Assembly: GCA_947446635.1 (NCBI GenBank)
Contig: CANFHF010000004.1
Span: 62,001 to 126,000 of the forward strand
From: Flavobacteriaceae bacterium
Lineage (GTDB): Bacteria > Bacteroidota > Bacteroidia > Flavobacteriales > Flavobacteriaceae
Direction: 5' to 3'
Length of the DNA stretch: 64,000 bases
The translations under genes and the position numbers were made by a program. The notes beneath the pieces are model-generated. The model ran no database searches. It saw only the letters and a list, made by a program, of their open reading frames with translations, and was not told the origin of the DNA. Positions 1 to 8,747 of the stretch are shown piece by piece; the first letter of the stretch is position 1, and every line of letters begins with the position of its first letter.

Positions 1-916
1 AAATAATACCATTTCTTGCTCATCTTGTCATATTCAAGCCAATGCTTTTGGTGACATTGCTATCGCTAGTGATGGAGTCAACGGAGCTACAACTCGACAT
101 TCTATGCGTTTGGCAAATTCAAGGTTTTCGATAGAAAATAAATTTTTTTGGGACGAAAGAGCCGCGACTTTAGAGTTTCAAACTACACAACCTATTCAAA
201 ATCATACCGAAATGGGTTTTAGCGGAACAGGTGGTGACGGATCAATTTCAACATTAATTGCAAAACTTCAAAACATTGCCTATTACAAGGAATTATTCAA
301 ATATACGTACGGTTCTGATAAAATTACTGAAAATAAAATCCAATTAGCTTTGGCACAATTCATAAGAAGCATTCAATCATTTGATTCAAAATACGATGCC
401 GGAAGAGCTTTGGTTGCAAACGAAAACCAAAATTTCTCAAATTTTACGGCTCAAGAAAATCTAGGTAAAAATCTATTTTTAACAGCTCCAATTTTCGATG
501 CTACTAGTTCAAGAATTTCTGGTGGTGTTGGTTGTGCAGCTTGTCATGCAGCTCCAGAATTTGACATTGATCCCAACACAAAAAACAATGGAATAATTGG
601 GGTTTTAAATAGTATAGGAATTGACATCACAAATACTAGAGCTCCTTCGCTAAGAAATTTGGCAAAGACAGACGGAACTTTAAATGGGCCAATGATGCAC
701 ACAGGGAATCTTACCTCTTTAAAAAACGTAATAGGTCATTATGGCACAATTAATCTTGCTCCTAAAAATACGAATCTTGACCCAAGATTAGCTCCAAATG
801 GCTTTGGTCAACAATTAAATCTTACCCCCACAGAAGTCGATGCACTAGTTGCCTTCTTGAAAACCCTTTCGGGAACAAATGTATATATTGATTCAAAATG
901 GTCAAGTCCATTTTAA
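1..916 (+). CDS. Dihaem cytochrome c peroxidase (MauG/CCP family), 5' truncated
   Basis: The frame is already open at the first base of the window, so the signal peptide and N terminus are missing; about 304 codons remain. Two c-type haem motifs are visible: CSSCH (bases 17-31) and CAACH (bases 533-547). The C-terminal segment GPMMHTGNLTSLKNVIGHY matches the conserved MHxG...L..V..HY region of bacterial dihaem peroxidases, and a helix PTEVDALVAFLKTLSG follows, also typical. Family members are periplasmic and reduce hydrogen peroxide with electrons from small cytochromes; some MauG-like relatives instead oxidise protein residues, and the sequence does not separate these. It ends at a strong hairpin terminator and converges with the next gene. 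The family call is secure, the substrate is not. Confidence 0.9.
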   Translation, partial: NNTISCSSCHIQANAFGDIAIASDGVNGATTRHSMRLANSRFSIENKFFWDERAATLEFQTTQPIQNHTEMGFSGTGGDGSISTLIAKLQNIAYYKELFKYTYGSDKITENKIQLALAQFIRSIQSFDSKYDAGRALVANENQNFSNFTAQENLGKNLFLTAPIFDATSSRISGGVGCAACHAAPEFDIDPNTKNNGIIGVLNSIGIDITNTRAPSLRNLAKTDGTLNGPMMHTGNLTSLKNVIGHYGTINLAPKNTNLDPRLAPNGFGQQLNLTPTEVDALVAFLKTLSGTNVYIDSKWSSPF

Positions 917-927
917 TTTAAACAATA

Positions 928-952
928 AAGCCTCACAAAATTATGAGGCTTT
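928..952 (+). terminator. Hairpin terminator after the peroxidase gene
   Basis: AAAGCCTCA (928-936) pairs perfectly with TGAGGCTTT (944-952) across a 7-base loop. It lies between two convergent genes and could serve both strands. Confidence 0.8.
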
Positions 953-972
953 AATTATAATTTGAAAGTAAA

Positions 973-1401
973 CTAAAAAGCCACATTCCATCTTGGCAAT
1001 CTTCCGTTTTCATCTAAAAAGTTTTGCAAAATATGTCCTTCTATAAAAGTTGGAATCACCTTGTTTTTATCGTTGAAAGTTTCATACCAAGTAACTTCTA
1101 ATCTGTCAATATTTTCTAATTTCATTTGTGCGGGCCAAGAATACTTTCTTCCTGTTTTGGCAAATTGGTGTCCATTTACGATTTTGTCATACAAACCCCC
1201 GTTTTTACTTTTCAGAGTTCCGTCATTTTGAATTGTTCCCGTTGAACCTACCATAATCAATTCTTTCGCTTCTCCATCAATTGCGCATACTAGAAAAATG
1301 CCACTTCCATATTCGGATGCATTACACACTTCTTCTAAACTGTCATCAGCTGTAAATGTAAATTGATTTTTAACTTTTATTTTTTTTAATTCTTTATACA
1401 T
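973..1401 (-). CDS. GIY-YIG-like hypothetical protein, 142 aa
   Basis: A small soluble protein with no signal peptide or membrane segment. It has the layout of a GIY-YIG-like fold: a hydrophobic strand (SGIFLVCAIDG), a short strand ending in VGSTGT, then GGLYDKIVNGHQF, a basic and aromatic stretch (GRKYSWPAQMK), a strand LEVTWYET and a helix with a glutamate (PTFIEGHILQNFL) before a final RLPRWNVAF. Bacteroidota carry many such GIY-YIG-related proteins, mostly of unknown activity. The canonical GIY and YIG tripeptides are not intact here, so nuclease activity cannot be claimed. The ATG start is the only sensible one. It lies downstream of sucD but behind the sucD terminator, so it is probably transcribed separately. 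Confidence 0.6.
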   Translation of the reverse strand: MYKELKKIKVKNQFTFTADDSLEEVCNASEYGSGIFLVCAIDGEAKELIMVGSTGTIQNDGTLKSKNGGLYDKIVNGHQFAKTGRKYSWPAQMKLENIDRLEVTWYETFNDKNKVIPTFIEGHILQNFLDENGRLPRWNVAF

Positions 1402-1434
1402 GTTCTTTACTTTTGAATGTAATTATTTACAAAA

Positions 1435-1464
1435 AAATACCCCACGAAAATCCGTGAGGTATTT
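1435..1464 (-). terminator. Terminator of sucD
   Basis: Twelve-base arms AAATACCCCACG (1435-1446) and CGTGAGGTATTT (1453-1464) form a stem with one mismatch and a 6-base loop. Read leftward, it is followed by a T run (A run at 1431-1437 on the plus strand). Confidence 0.8.
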
Positions 1465-1484
1465 AACATTTTTAGTTTTAGAGA

Positions 1485-2357
1485 TTAACCTAAAACTTCT
1501 TTTACTTTTTTACCTATTTCTGCAGGAGAATCTACAACGAAAATTCCACATTCTCTCATGATACGTTTTTTAGCTTCAGCTGTATCATCAGCACCGCCAA
1601 CAATTGCACCTGCGTGACCCATTGTTCTACCTTTTGGAGCAGTTTCACCAGCAATAAAACCAACTACTGGCTTGCGGTTTCCATCAGCTTTAATCCATTG
1701 TGCAGCATCGGCTTCCAATTGACCTCCAATTTCACCAATCATAACGATGCATTTAGTTTCAGGGTCATTCATTAACAATTCAACTGCTTCTTTTGTAGTA
1801 GTTCCAATAATTGGATCTCCACCAATTCCGATTGCTGTAGTAATTCCTAAACCTTGTTTTACAACTTGATCAGCCGCTTCATACGTTAAAGTTCCAGATT
1901 TTGAAACAATTCCTACTGTACCCTTCTTGAAAACGAATCCTGGCATAATACCCACTTTTGCTTCCCCTGGAGTTATCACACCTGGGCAGTTTGGACCTAT
2001 CAATCTACAATTTCTATTTTTGATGTAATTATTTGCTTTGATCATATCGGCCACAGGAATTCCTTCAGTGATAGCAATAATAACTTTGATACCAGCATCG
2101 GCGGCTTCCATAATAGCATCTGCTGCGAAAGCTGGTGGCACAAAAATAATAGTAGTATCTGCACCTGCTTGTTCAACAGCGTCTTTAACAGTATTAAAAA
2201 CGGGTCGGTCTAAATGAATTGTCCCTCCTTTTCCTGGAGTAACACCACCAACAACGTTTGTACCATATTCAATCATTTGAGACGCATGAAAAGTCCCCTC
2301 ACTTCCTGTAAATCCTTGTACAATTATTTTGGAATCCTTGTTAACTAAAACACTCAT
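1485..2357 (-). CDS. sucD: Succinyl-CoA ligase (ADP-forming) alpha subunit
   Basis: SucD with the beta subunit SucC converts succinyl-CoA, ADP and phosphate to succinate, CoA and ATP in the TCA cycle. The 290-aa length is normal. The N-terminal CoA-binding Rossmann domain (about 1-125) contains [11 protein letters not shown]; the ligase domain contains [13 protein letters not shown] and [10 protein letters not shown]. The active-site phosphohistidine sits in GHAGAIVGG near residue 248. The ATG start follows a good promoter. sucC is not adjacent, so the two subunits must be made from separate loci. Confidence 0.97.
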   Translation of the reverse strand: MSVLVNKDSKIIVQGFTGSEGTFHASQMIEYGTNVVGGVTPGKGGTIHLDRPVFNTVKDAVEQAGADTTIIFVPPAFAADAIMEAADAGIKVIIAITEGIPVADMIKANNYIKNRNCRLIGPNCPGVITPGEAKVGIMPGFVFKKGTVGIVSKSGTLTYEAADQVVKQGLGITTAIGIGGDPIIGTTTKEAVELLMNDPETKCIVMIGEIGGQLEADAAQWIKADGNRKPVVGFIAGETAPKGRTMGHAGAIVGGADDTAEAKKRIMRECGIFVVDSPAEIGKKVKEVLG

Positions 2358-2392
2358 GTTATATATTTTTATGTATTTTTTAAATTATTGTG

Positions 2393-2423
2393 CAAAAGTA
2401 CACTTTTGAAAATAATTTCTCAA
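2393..2423 (-). promoter_or_regulatory. Bacteroidota-type promoter of sucD
   Basis: On the minus strand, TTG (complement of 2421-2423), a 20-base spacer, then TACTTTTG (complement of 2393-2400) fits the TTG-N-TAnnTTTG consensus. The sucD ATG is 36 bases further on. This suggests sucD is transcribed apart from the lpx genes upstream. Confidence 0.7.
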
Positions 2424-2428
2424 TCTAT

Positions 2429-3358
2429 TTATTTCAATTTACTTAAAATTTCTGGTATCTTTTTGATATTGGCTAGTTGTTTCAATTTTTCTCTTGATTC
2501 TTCTATAGGGGTTCCAAAATAACTTTTTCCACCTTCTACAGATTTTGTAACGCCTGTCTGACCAAGAATAACAGCCTTTGCACCTATCGTAATCCCGCTG
2601 GTGGTCCCTACTTGACCCCAAATAGTAACCTCATCTTCGATTATTACACAACCTGCAATCCCGGTTTGAGAAGCAATTAGGCATTTTTTTCCGATGACCG
2701 TGTCGTGTCCAACGTGTACCTGATTGTCAATTTTTGTTCCTTCTCCAATAGTAGTATCACCTGTAACTCCTTTGTCAATAGTACACAGAGCACCAATTCC
2801 AACATTATTTTTTATAACCACTCTCCCGCCTGAAATTAACTGATCGTGGCCTTCAGGACGTTTCTTATAGTAAAACGCATCTGCTCCCAGAATAGTTCCA
2901 GCATGGATTATCACGTTATCGCCTATTAAAGTATGGTCATAAATAGAAACATTGGAATGTATCACGCAATTTTTACCTATGACAACATGATTTCCGATGA
3001 AAGAATTGGGTTGGATTATTGTTCCTTCCCCTACTTTGGCTGTAGCCGAAATAGCCACATTGGAAAATTTAAAAGGCTTGAAATGATTCGTTAATGTATT
3101 GAAATCCCTAAAAGGATCTTCAGAAATCAATAGGACTTTACCTTCAGGACATCTCACATTTTTGTTTATCAAAATAGTTGTTGCTGCCGAATTTAAAGCT
3201 TTATCATAATATTTAGGATGATCAACAAAAACAATATCGCCAAATTCCACAACGTGAATTTCGTTCATTCCAAAAACTGAAAAATCAGCATCTCCAACAT
3301 ATTCACAGTTGATGATTTCGGCTATTTCTTTTAACGTATGTATTTTTGGGAATTTCAT
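2429..3358 (-). CDS. lpxD: LpxD-type UDP-3-O-acylglucosamine N-acyltransferase (short paralogue)
   Basis: A left-handed beta-helix acyltransferase of the LpxD family. LpxD adds the 3-hydroxyacyl chain from ACP to N2 of UDP-3-O-acylglucosamine, the third step of lipid A synthesis. Residues 1-95 resemble the LpxD uridine-binding domain (FGDIVFVDHPKYYDKAL). Residues about 100-260 are hexapeptide repeats (IIQPNSFIGNHVVIG). The likely catalytic histidine lies in IDNQVHVGHD. A C-terminal helix KLKQLANIKKIPEILSKL follows. At 309 aa it is shorter than the usual 330-350. Bacteroidota often have two LpxD-like proteins, and this may be the second one, with an unproven acceptor. It sits downstream of efp, separated by a terminator hairpin. 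Confidence 0.82.
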   Translation of the reverse strand: MKFPKIHTLKEIAEIINCEYVGDADFSVFGMNEIHVVEFGDIVFVDHPKYYDKALNSAATTILINKNVRCPEGKVLLISEDPFRDFNTLTNHFKPFKFSNVAISATAKVGEGTIIQPNSFIGNHVVIGKNCVIHSNVSIYDHTLIGDNVIIHAGTILGADAFYYKKRPEGHDQLISGGRVVIKNNVGIGALCTIDKGVTGDTTIGEGTKIDNQVHVGHDTVIGKKCLIASQTGIAGCVIIEDEVTIWGQVGTTSGITIGAKAVILGQTGVTKSVEGGKSYFGTPIEESREKLKQLANIKKIPEILSKLK

Positions 3359-3376
3359 TTAATTTTGGATATAAGT

Positions 3377-3418
3377 AAAAAAGGCTATACGTTTAGATAA
3401 ACGTATAACCTTTTTTTT
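3377..3418 (-). terminator. Bidirectional hairpin between efp and the lpxD-like gene
   Basis: TATACGTTT (3386-3394) pairs with AAACGTATA (3399-3407), extended by AAGG/CCTT outside a bulge. T runs occur on both sides, so efp messages reading leftward should end here, before the lpxD-like start. Confidence 0.75.
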
Positions 3419-3430
3419 ACTAGAAACTAT

Positions 3431-3997
3431 TTATTCCTTTACGCGTTCCATATAATTTCCAGAAGTCGTATCAATTTTAATCTTGTCGCCTTCATTAATA
3501 AATAAAGGAACATTAACTGTTGCGCCTGTTTCAACCGTAGCTGATTTTGTAGCATTCGTAGCAGTGTTTCCTTTTATTCCCGGTTCAGCATAAGTCACTT
3601 CAAGAACAACAGACGCCGGCATATCTACCGAAAGTGGTAAATCAGTTTCGGTATTGATACTCACCATAACATTTTCTCCTTCTTTCAATAAATCAGGAGA
3701 ATCCAAAATGTTTTTATTAAGTGAAATTTGCTCGAAAGTTTCTACATTCATAAAATGAAATACATCGCCTTCTGGGTATAAATATTGAAATTTATGATTT
3801 TCAACTCGAACCTCTTCTATTTTGTGACCTGCTGAAAAGGTGTTGTCCAAAACTTTTCCATTAGTCAAACTTCTTAATTTTGTTCGCACAAAAGCAGGTC
3901 CTTTTCCAGGTTTAACATGAAGAAATTCTATAATTTTATATATATCGTTGTTGTATTTTATACACAATCCGTTTTTAATGTCTGATGTTGATGCCAT
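3431..3997 (-). CDS. efp: Translation elongation factor P
   Basis: EF-P binds between the P and E sites of the ribosome and relieves stalling at consecutive prolines. The 188-aa length and three-domain beta-barrel layout are standard. The N-terminal KOW-like domain contains the loop KPGKGPAFVRTK. Lys32 in PGKG is at the tip position that is modified in many bacteria; no modification enzyme is in the window. The C-terminal OB domains end with the signature INEGDKIKIDTTSGNYMERV. The ATG start gives the conserved N terminus. It is downstream of lpxA in the leftward block, about 50 bases away, and is followed by a terminator. Confidence 0.97.
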   Translation of the reverse strand: MASTSDIKNGLCIKYNNDIYKIIEFLHVKPGKGPAFVRTKLRSLTNGKVLDNTFSAGHKIEEVRVENHKFQYLYPEGDVFHFMNVETFEQISLNKNILDSPDLLKEGENVMVSINTETDLPLSVDMPASVVLEVTYAEPGIKGNTATNATKSATVETGATVNVPLFINEGDKIKIDTTSGNYMERVKE

Positions 3998-4050
3998 TTA
4001 TGTTTATTTGTTTAAATTAATTATTGTTTAATGTATCTGAAAACCTAATA

Positions 4051-4836
4051 TTATGAATTACCAGAATACCCTTTCATAATTCCTCTGGATGAATTTCTAA
4101 TAAAATCCAATATCTCATCGCGCTCATTAGTAGCTTCCATTTCAGCTTCAATGATACCAATCGCCTGAGATGTATTGTAATTTTTTTGATATAAAATTCT
4201 ATATATTTCTTGAATTTCCCTGATTTTCTCAGTCGTAAAACCACGTCTCCTTAATCCAACTGAATTAATACCTACATAAGACAATGGTTCTTTCGCCGCT
4301 TTTGTAAAGGGGGGGACATCTTTTCTTAAGAGCGAACCTCCTGAAATCATTGCATGATCTCCAACACTAATAAATTGATGTACAGCAGACAAACCTCCTA
4401 TAATTGCATATTTACCAATCGTTACATGTCCTCCCAAAAGAACTCCATTAACAATAATAGCATTATCGCCAATATGACAATCATGAGCAATATGGGCAGC
4501 TGCCATGATTAAACAGTTATTTCCTACAACTGTTTGACCAGAAGCGATTGTACCTCGATTAATAGTAACACATTCTCGAATGGTACAATTGTCGCCAATA
4601 ATTGCTAGTGAATCTTCCCCACCAAATTTTAAATCTTGAGGAACTGCGGATATTACAGCTCCAGGAAATATATTGCAATTTTTCCCGATCCTAGCTCCTT
4701 CCATAATGGTTACATTGGAGCCTATCCAAGTACCGTCACCTATAACTACGTTATTATGAATAGTTGTAAAAGGTTCAATAACTACATTTTTTGCAATTTT
4801 TGCTCCGGGATGAACATATGCTAAAGGTTGATTCAT
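4051..4836 (-). CDS. lpxA: UDP-N-acetylglucosamine acyltransferase
   Basis: LpxA transfers a 3-hydroxyacyl chain from ACP to the 3-OH of UDP-GlcNAc, the first step of lipid A synthesis, in the cytoplasm. The 261-aa length is typical. Hexapeptide repeats run from about residue 5 to 180 (VVIGDGTWIGSNVTIMEGAR). The catalytic histidine lies in AAHIAHDCHIGDNAI. The C-terminal helical domain contains the family signature SYVGINSVGLRRRGF. It directly follows lpxC/fabZ (68-base gap), as is usual in this phylum, so the two are probably co-transcribed. Confidence 0.97.
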   Translation of the reverse strand: MNQPLAYVHPGAKIAKNVVIEPFTTIHNNVVIGDGTWIGSNVTIMEGARIGKNCNIFPGAVISAVPQDLKFGGEDSLAIIGDNCTIRECVTINRGTIASGQTVVGNNCLIMAAAHIAHDCHIGDNAIIVNGVLLGGHVTIGKYAIIGGLSAVHQFISVGDHAMISGGSLLRKDVPPFTKAAKEPLSYVGINSVGLRRRGFTTEKIREIQEIYRILYQKNYNTSQAIGIIEAEMEATNERDEILDFIRNSSRGIMKGYSGNS

Positions 4837-4904
4837 CTTTACTTTTTTTTGCTTAAGGTTTTCTTCTTTTGAAAAAGTTAAATAGTCCTTAGCCGTTTAT
4901 ATTT

Positions 4905-6290
4905 TTATTTTTTAGCTATTTGCGCCATCAATTCTGCCTCGGCAACTAGTTTTCCGTTGGCGTAAGCATTGGCTTGCATGTGGCAAATCCCTCTTCTTAT
5001 AGGGGTAATTAATTCACATTTAAAAGTCAAGGTATCACCTGGTAACACTTTATGCTTAAATTTGACATTGTCAATTTTCATAAAATAAGTCAAATAATTT
5101 TCTGGGTCTGGCACTGTGTTCAATACTAATATCCCTCCTGTTTGTGCCATTGCTTCTACAATAATAACACCTGGCATAACTGGAGCACCTGGAAAATGAC
5201 CTACAAAAAAACCTTCGTTCATTGTGACATTTTTCATACCTACAATATGACTTTCGGACATTTCTAAAATTCTATCTATAAATAAAAATGGAGGTCTATG
5301 AGGCAATACGGACATTATTTTGTGAATATCCATCAAAGGTTCTAAATTCAAATCATAAACAGGAACATGATTTCTTTGCTCTATTTTAATAATTTTAGCC
5401 ATTTTTTTGGCAAACTGCGTATTTACAAAATGACCCGGCTTATTAGCAATCACCTTGCCTTGAATTCTCGTACCTATTAAAGATAAATCACCAATAACAT
5501 CTAGTAATTTATGTCTAGCAGCTTCGTTTGGATAATGCAATGTAAGATTATCTAAAATACCATTCGGTTTAACTGAGATCTCTTCTTTCCCAAAAGCAAT
5601 TTTTAAGCTATTCATCGTTTTTTCAGATATTTCCTTATCAACATACACAATAGCATTGTTCAAATCGCCCCCTTTTATGAGTCCGTCATCTAAAAGTGAT
5701 TCTAGTTCATGAAGAAAACTAAAGGTTCTAGCATCCGCAATTTCAGTTTTAAAATTAGCAATATTTTTCAAATTTGCATTTTGAGTAGCTAATACTTTAG
5801 TGCCGAAATCAACCATGGTAGTTACTTGAAAATCATCACTAGGCATCACTAATATCTCACTGCCTGTTTCTTCATCAATAAAAGAAATTATTTCCTTTAC
5901 CACATATATTTTTCTTTTAGCTTCTTGCTCTTGAATTCCGGCTTTTTCAATAGCTTTAACAAAGTGAATTGAAGAACCATCCATGATAGGAAGCTCGGAT
6001 GCGTCTAATTCAATAATGATGTTGTCTAAATCACTCCCAACTAATGCCGCCAAAACATGTTCTGGAGTTTGAATTTTAACCCCTAATTTTTCCAAATTAG
6101 TTCCTCTTTGTGTATTAACAACATAATTTGCATCAGCTTCTATAATGGGCTGACCCTCTAGATCTACTCGAACAAAAGTAAAACCATTATTTATTGGTGC
6201 AGGTTTGAAAGTAATTTTCACTTCTTTTCCTGTATGTAAACCAACACCCGTTAGCGAAATTTCTGTTTTGATGGTCTTCTGTTTAACCAT
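4905..6290 (-). CDS. lpxC/fabZ: Bifunctional LpxC deacetylase / FabZ dehydratase fusion
   Basis: An LpxC domain (about 1-305) is joined to a FabZ domain (about 315-461), the arrangement standard in Bacteroidota. LpxC is the zinc enzyme for the committed step of lipid A synthesis (UDP-3-O-acyl-GlcNAc deacetylation). Zinc and catalytic residues are visible in TPEHVLAAL and ARHKLLDVIGDLSL. FabZ dehydrates 3-hydroxyacyl-ACP in fatty acid synthesis; its hot-dog domain shows PHRPPFLFIDRI and GHFPGAPVMPGVIIVEAMAQ with the active-site His and Glu. The fusion joins two enzymes that compete for 3-hydroxyacyl-ACP. The start is ATG. No lpxD gene lies just upstream. Confidence 0.97.
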   Translation of the reverse strand: MVKQKTIKTEISLTGVGLHTGKEVKITFKPAPINNGFTFVRVDLEGQPIIEADANYVVNTQRGTNLEKLGVKIQTPEHVLAALVGSDLDNIIIELDASELPIMDGSSIHFVKAIEKAGIQEQEAKRKIYVVKEIISFIDEETGSEILVMPSDDFQVTTMVDFGTKVLATQNANLKNIANFKTEIADARTFSFLHELESLLDDGLIKGGDLNNAIVYVDKEISEKTMNSLKIAFGKEEISVKPNGILDNLTLHYPNEAARHKLLDVIGDLSLIGTRIQGKVIANKPGHFVNTQFAKKMAKIIKIEQRNHVPVYDLNLEPLMDIHKIMSVLPHRPPFLFIDRILEMSESHIVGMKNVTMNEGFFVGHFPGAPVMPGVIIVEAMAQTGGILVLNTVPDPENYLTYFMKIDNVKFKHKVLPGDTLTFKCELITPIRRGICHMQANAYANGKLVAEAELMAQIAKK

Positions 6291-6533
6291 AATTATTAAG
6301 TTTTTAAGTTTAAGAAGAGTTAGCTGTTATAAGTTTTTGGTTTATAAATATCTGAATTTGATTTCTAAATTTAAACCTAACTAATTGACTAAGTATTCTT
6401 ATTTATATATATTTTTTTAATTTTCCTGTATCAGAAACATTTTTTGGTAAATTTTTGAAATGAATATACGACTTGCTCTGCTGTAAATTTCATCCCGACA
6501 AAAATATAAAAAATAGATTTTAAATATTGGTTT
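6291..6533. other. Gene-free 243-base spacer between the HD gene and lpxC/fabZ
   Basis: AT-rich sequence with stops in all frames. Minus-strand TATTTTTG (complement of 6499-6506) is a weak -10-like match with no good TTG partner. I see no remnant of an lpxD gene here. Confidence 0.5.
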
Positions 6534-7763
6534 TTATACAAGTTGTTTTGGAAAACATATATAATATTTGGTTACCAATTTAGATAACGACTTCAAATTC
6601 AATTGATCCGAGGCTTCTACAACATCTGCAATTGTCTTGTCTTTTTTAAGAATTCGTATGGGTTCTGCTTCAATGCTATAGGCTTGGTTTTTTATCTTGC
6701 CTTTAAAAATAAAATAACTAGTTTCCTCCAATGAAATATTGTGTTTTGATGCAAATATTTCTTTCAGCAGTTTTAATTCTTCTTTTGAACTTTTTGCATC
6801 ACTCACTTTAATTTTTAACAAATCCCTATTTATAATCATTTTACTCAACGATGACAATATAAAATCATCCTGTTTTTGCCAAGATTTTAAGGCGCTAATA
6901 ATATCAAAATCATCTAATTGGGAAAATAATTCTAAATTTTTGCTGTTGAATGTTTGAGCTGTGATTTTGTGCTGCATAAAAAAAAATAAGGGTTCACTGC
7001 AGGGCAATACAATCCCTTTTTGAGTCAGTTCTTTAGCGCGTTTTAGGACTTTAGTCAAAATTAGCTCGGCCACTAAGCTGGTTTTATGCAAATACACTTG
7101 CCAATACATCAATCGTCTAGACATCAAGAATTTTTCAACCGAATAAATGCCTTTTTCTTCTATGACCAAAACATCGTCGACCACATTCATCATTTGGATT
7201 AATCTTTCGGAATTAATATTTCCTTCTGCTACACCTGAATAAAAACTATCACGTTTTAAGTAATCCATTCGGTCCATATCCAATTGGCTGGAAATGAGCT
7301 GTAACATAAATTTCCTATGATAATCTCCTCTAAAAACCTTAATTGCCAAACTTAATTGACCTTTAAATTCCAAATTTAATTGGTTCATAAACAAAGATGA
7401 AATAGCCTCGTGATTTACGTCTTCTACGATGCTTTTTTCCATGGCATGCGAAAATGGACCGTGACCAATATCGTGTAATAAAATAGCAATATACAAAGCA
7501 CTTTCTTCTTCTGATGAAATTGAAACACCTTTAAAACGGAGTACGTCGACGGATTTTTGCATAATGTGCATGCAACCCAAAGCATGATGAAATCGGGTGT
7601 GATTTGCACCAGGGTACACCAAATAGGATAAACCCATTTGGGAAATGCGACGCAATCGTTGAAAATAAGGATGCTGGATTAAATCGTAAACTAAGGCGTT
7701 AGGGATGGAAATAAACCCATAAATGGGATCATTGAATATTTTTAGCTTATTAACTTCGCTCAC
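6534..7763 (-). CDS. HD-domain phosphohydrolase (dGTPase/SAMHD1-like)
   Basis: A 409-aa soluble protein with an N-terminal metal-binding HD domain: FQRLRRISQMG, HTRFHHALGCMHIM and HDIGHGPFSHAME give the H...HD...D residues. The family is related to SAMHD1/dGTPases and acts on nucleotides, but the substrate of this Bacteroidota group is not established. The conserved start KIFNDPIYGFI follows a GTG codon at 7763 with no in-frame ATG nearby, so GTG is taken as the start. Minus-strand TATATTTG (complement of 7786-7793) lies just upstream and fits a -10 element. The gene precedes the lpx block and may feed into it, with a 243-base gap. Confidence 0.88.
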   Translation of the reverse strand: MSEVNKLKIFNDPIYGFISIPNALVYDLIQHPYFQRLRRISQMGLSYLVYPGANHTRFHHALGCMHIMQKSVDVLRFKGVSISSEEESALYIAILLHDIGHGPFSHAMEKSIVEDVNHEAISSLFMNQLNLEFKGQLSLAIKVFRGDYHRKFMLQLISSQLDMDRMDYLKRDSFYSGVAEGNINSERLIQMMNVVDDVLVIEEKGIYSVEKFLMSRRLMYWQVYLHKTSLVAELILTKVLKRAKELTQKGIVLPCSEPLFFFMQHKITAQTFNSKNLELFSQLDDFDIISALKSWQKQDDFILSSLSKMIINRDLLKIKVSDAKSSKEELKLLKEIFASKHNISLEETSYFIFKGKIKNQAYSIEAEPIRILKKDKTIADVVEASDQLNLKSLSKLVTKYYICFPKQLV

Positions 7764-7849
7764 TTTGCTGTTTTATTTTGGTGAACAAATATAGTAAAAT
7801 TAGAGCTTTAAGAAAATTTTACTTTGTAAACCCTCTAGGTTATTTGGGA

Positions 7850-8470
7850 TTAATAATAAATATCTAAAATTATTTTCCTTTTGGAATTATCAATTAATTT
7901 TTCAATTCGGCCATAATATATTTCATTTACCATTGGACAGCCTAGACTATGGCAAATCGGTTGATTTTGTTCTTCATAAGGCACTTTGTCATATTTATGA
8001 AGCACAATACTTCTCGCAAAAGCATTACTGTTTGTTGTGTCTAATCCAAATAACTTATAGGCTTTTCCAAATCTACCAACATAATCTTTCCCGATATAAT
8101 ATTTACCTAATGCGGTACAAAAAGAACTATTAATGTTGCTGAATTTTAATTCTTCATTGTTTTGAGTTTCGGAACCAATTCCGTGAGCAACTAAACCTTG
8201 ATCGACTATTTTATCATTTTTCAAGTCATATACAATAAATCTATTTTTACCTGACATAATTCGCATGTCAATAAAAAAAGCTAATTCGTTATTGAATTTG
8301 AGATTTGTGCTAACAAATTGCTTTATAGTTTTAACCCGCTCCAAAAGCCGTTGCTCCGTTGTAATTCCTAAAAATAATACAGATGATTTTCTGTCTGAAA
8401 GACTTGATATATTGCCGAAACTACTAAACAGGATTAGAATTGGAATTACTATAAAAATTATTTTTTTCAT
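7850..8470 (-). CDS. Murein L,D-transpeptidase catalytic domain protein (YkuD_2 type)
   Basis: A 206-aa exported protein. The N terminus MKKIIFIVIPILILFSSFG is a signal peptide or anchor. The catalytic region runs from about residue 68 (RFIVYDLKNDKIVDQGLVAHG) to the active-site motif HSLGCPMV, with Cys178 as the expected nucleophile. Such enzymes form 3-3 or lipoprotein cross-links in peptidoglycan or trim it; the YkuD_2 subgroup is poorly characterised. It is divergent from porX across a 277-base region. The family call is firm, the in vivo bond is unknown. Confidence 0.87.
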   Translation of the reverse strand: MKKIIFIVIPILILFSSFGNISSLSDRKSSVLFLGITTEQRLLERVKTIKQFVSTNLKFNNELAFFIDMRIMSGKNRFIVYDLKNDKIVDQGLVAHGIGSETQNNEELKFSNINSSFCTALGKYYIGKDYVGRFGKAYKLFGLDTTNSNAFARSIVLHKYDKVPYEEQNQPICHSLGCPMVNEIYYGRIEKLIDNSKRKIILDIYY

Positions 8471-8747
8471 TAGTAAACTATTAATTTTAACATAGTTAAA
8501 ACAACAATTATGCCATGTTTAATAAAAAAGACTTGATTGTCAGTGAATTAAAAAATATTCTGAAATTCATGCAATTTGTGTCGAAGTTTTTAGTTTTAAC
8601 TAACATTACAATTAGAAACAATTGCTTATACATTATATTAGCTAAACACTTAAAACATCATTAAATTACAACACTATTAACGACTTTAATTTTAAAAAAA
8701 AGTAAATTGGCAGCTTTATTGATTATTTCAGAATATATTTTAAAAAT
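8471..8747. other. Divergent regulatory region between L,D-transpeptidase and porX genes
   Basis: 277 very AT-rich bases that must hold the promoters of both neighbours. I find no clear TAnnTTTG element and no hairpin or conserved RNA. Confidence 0.4.
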
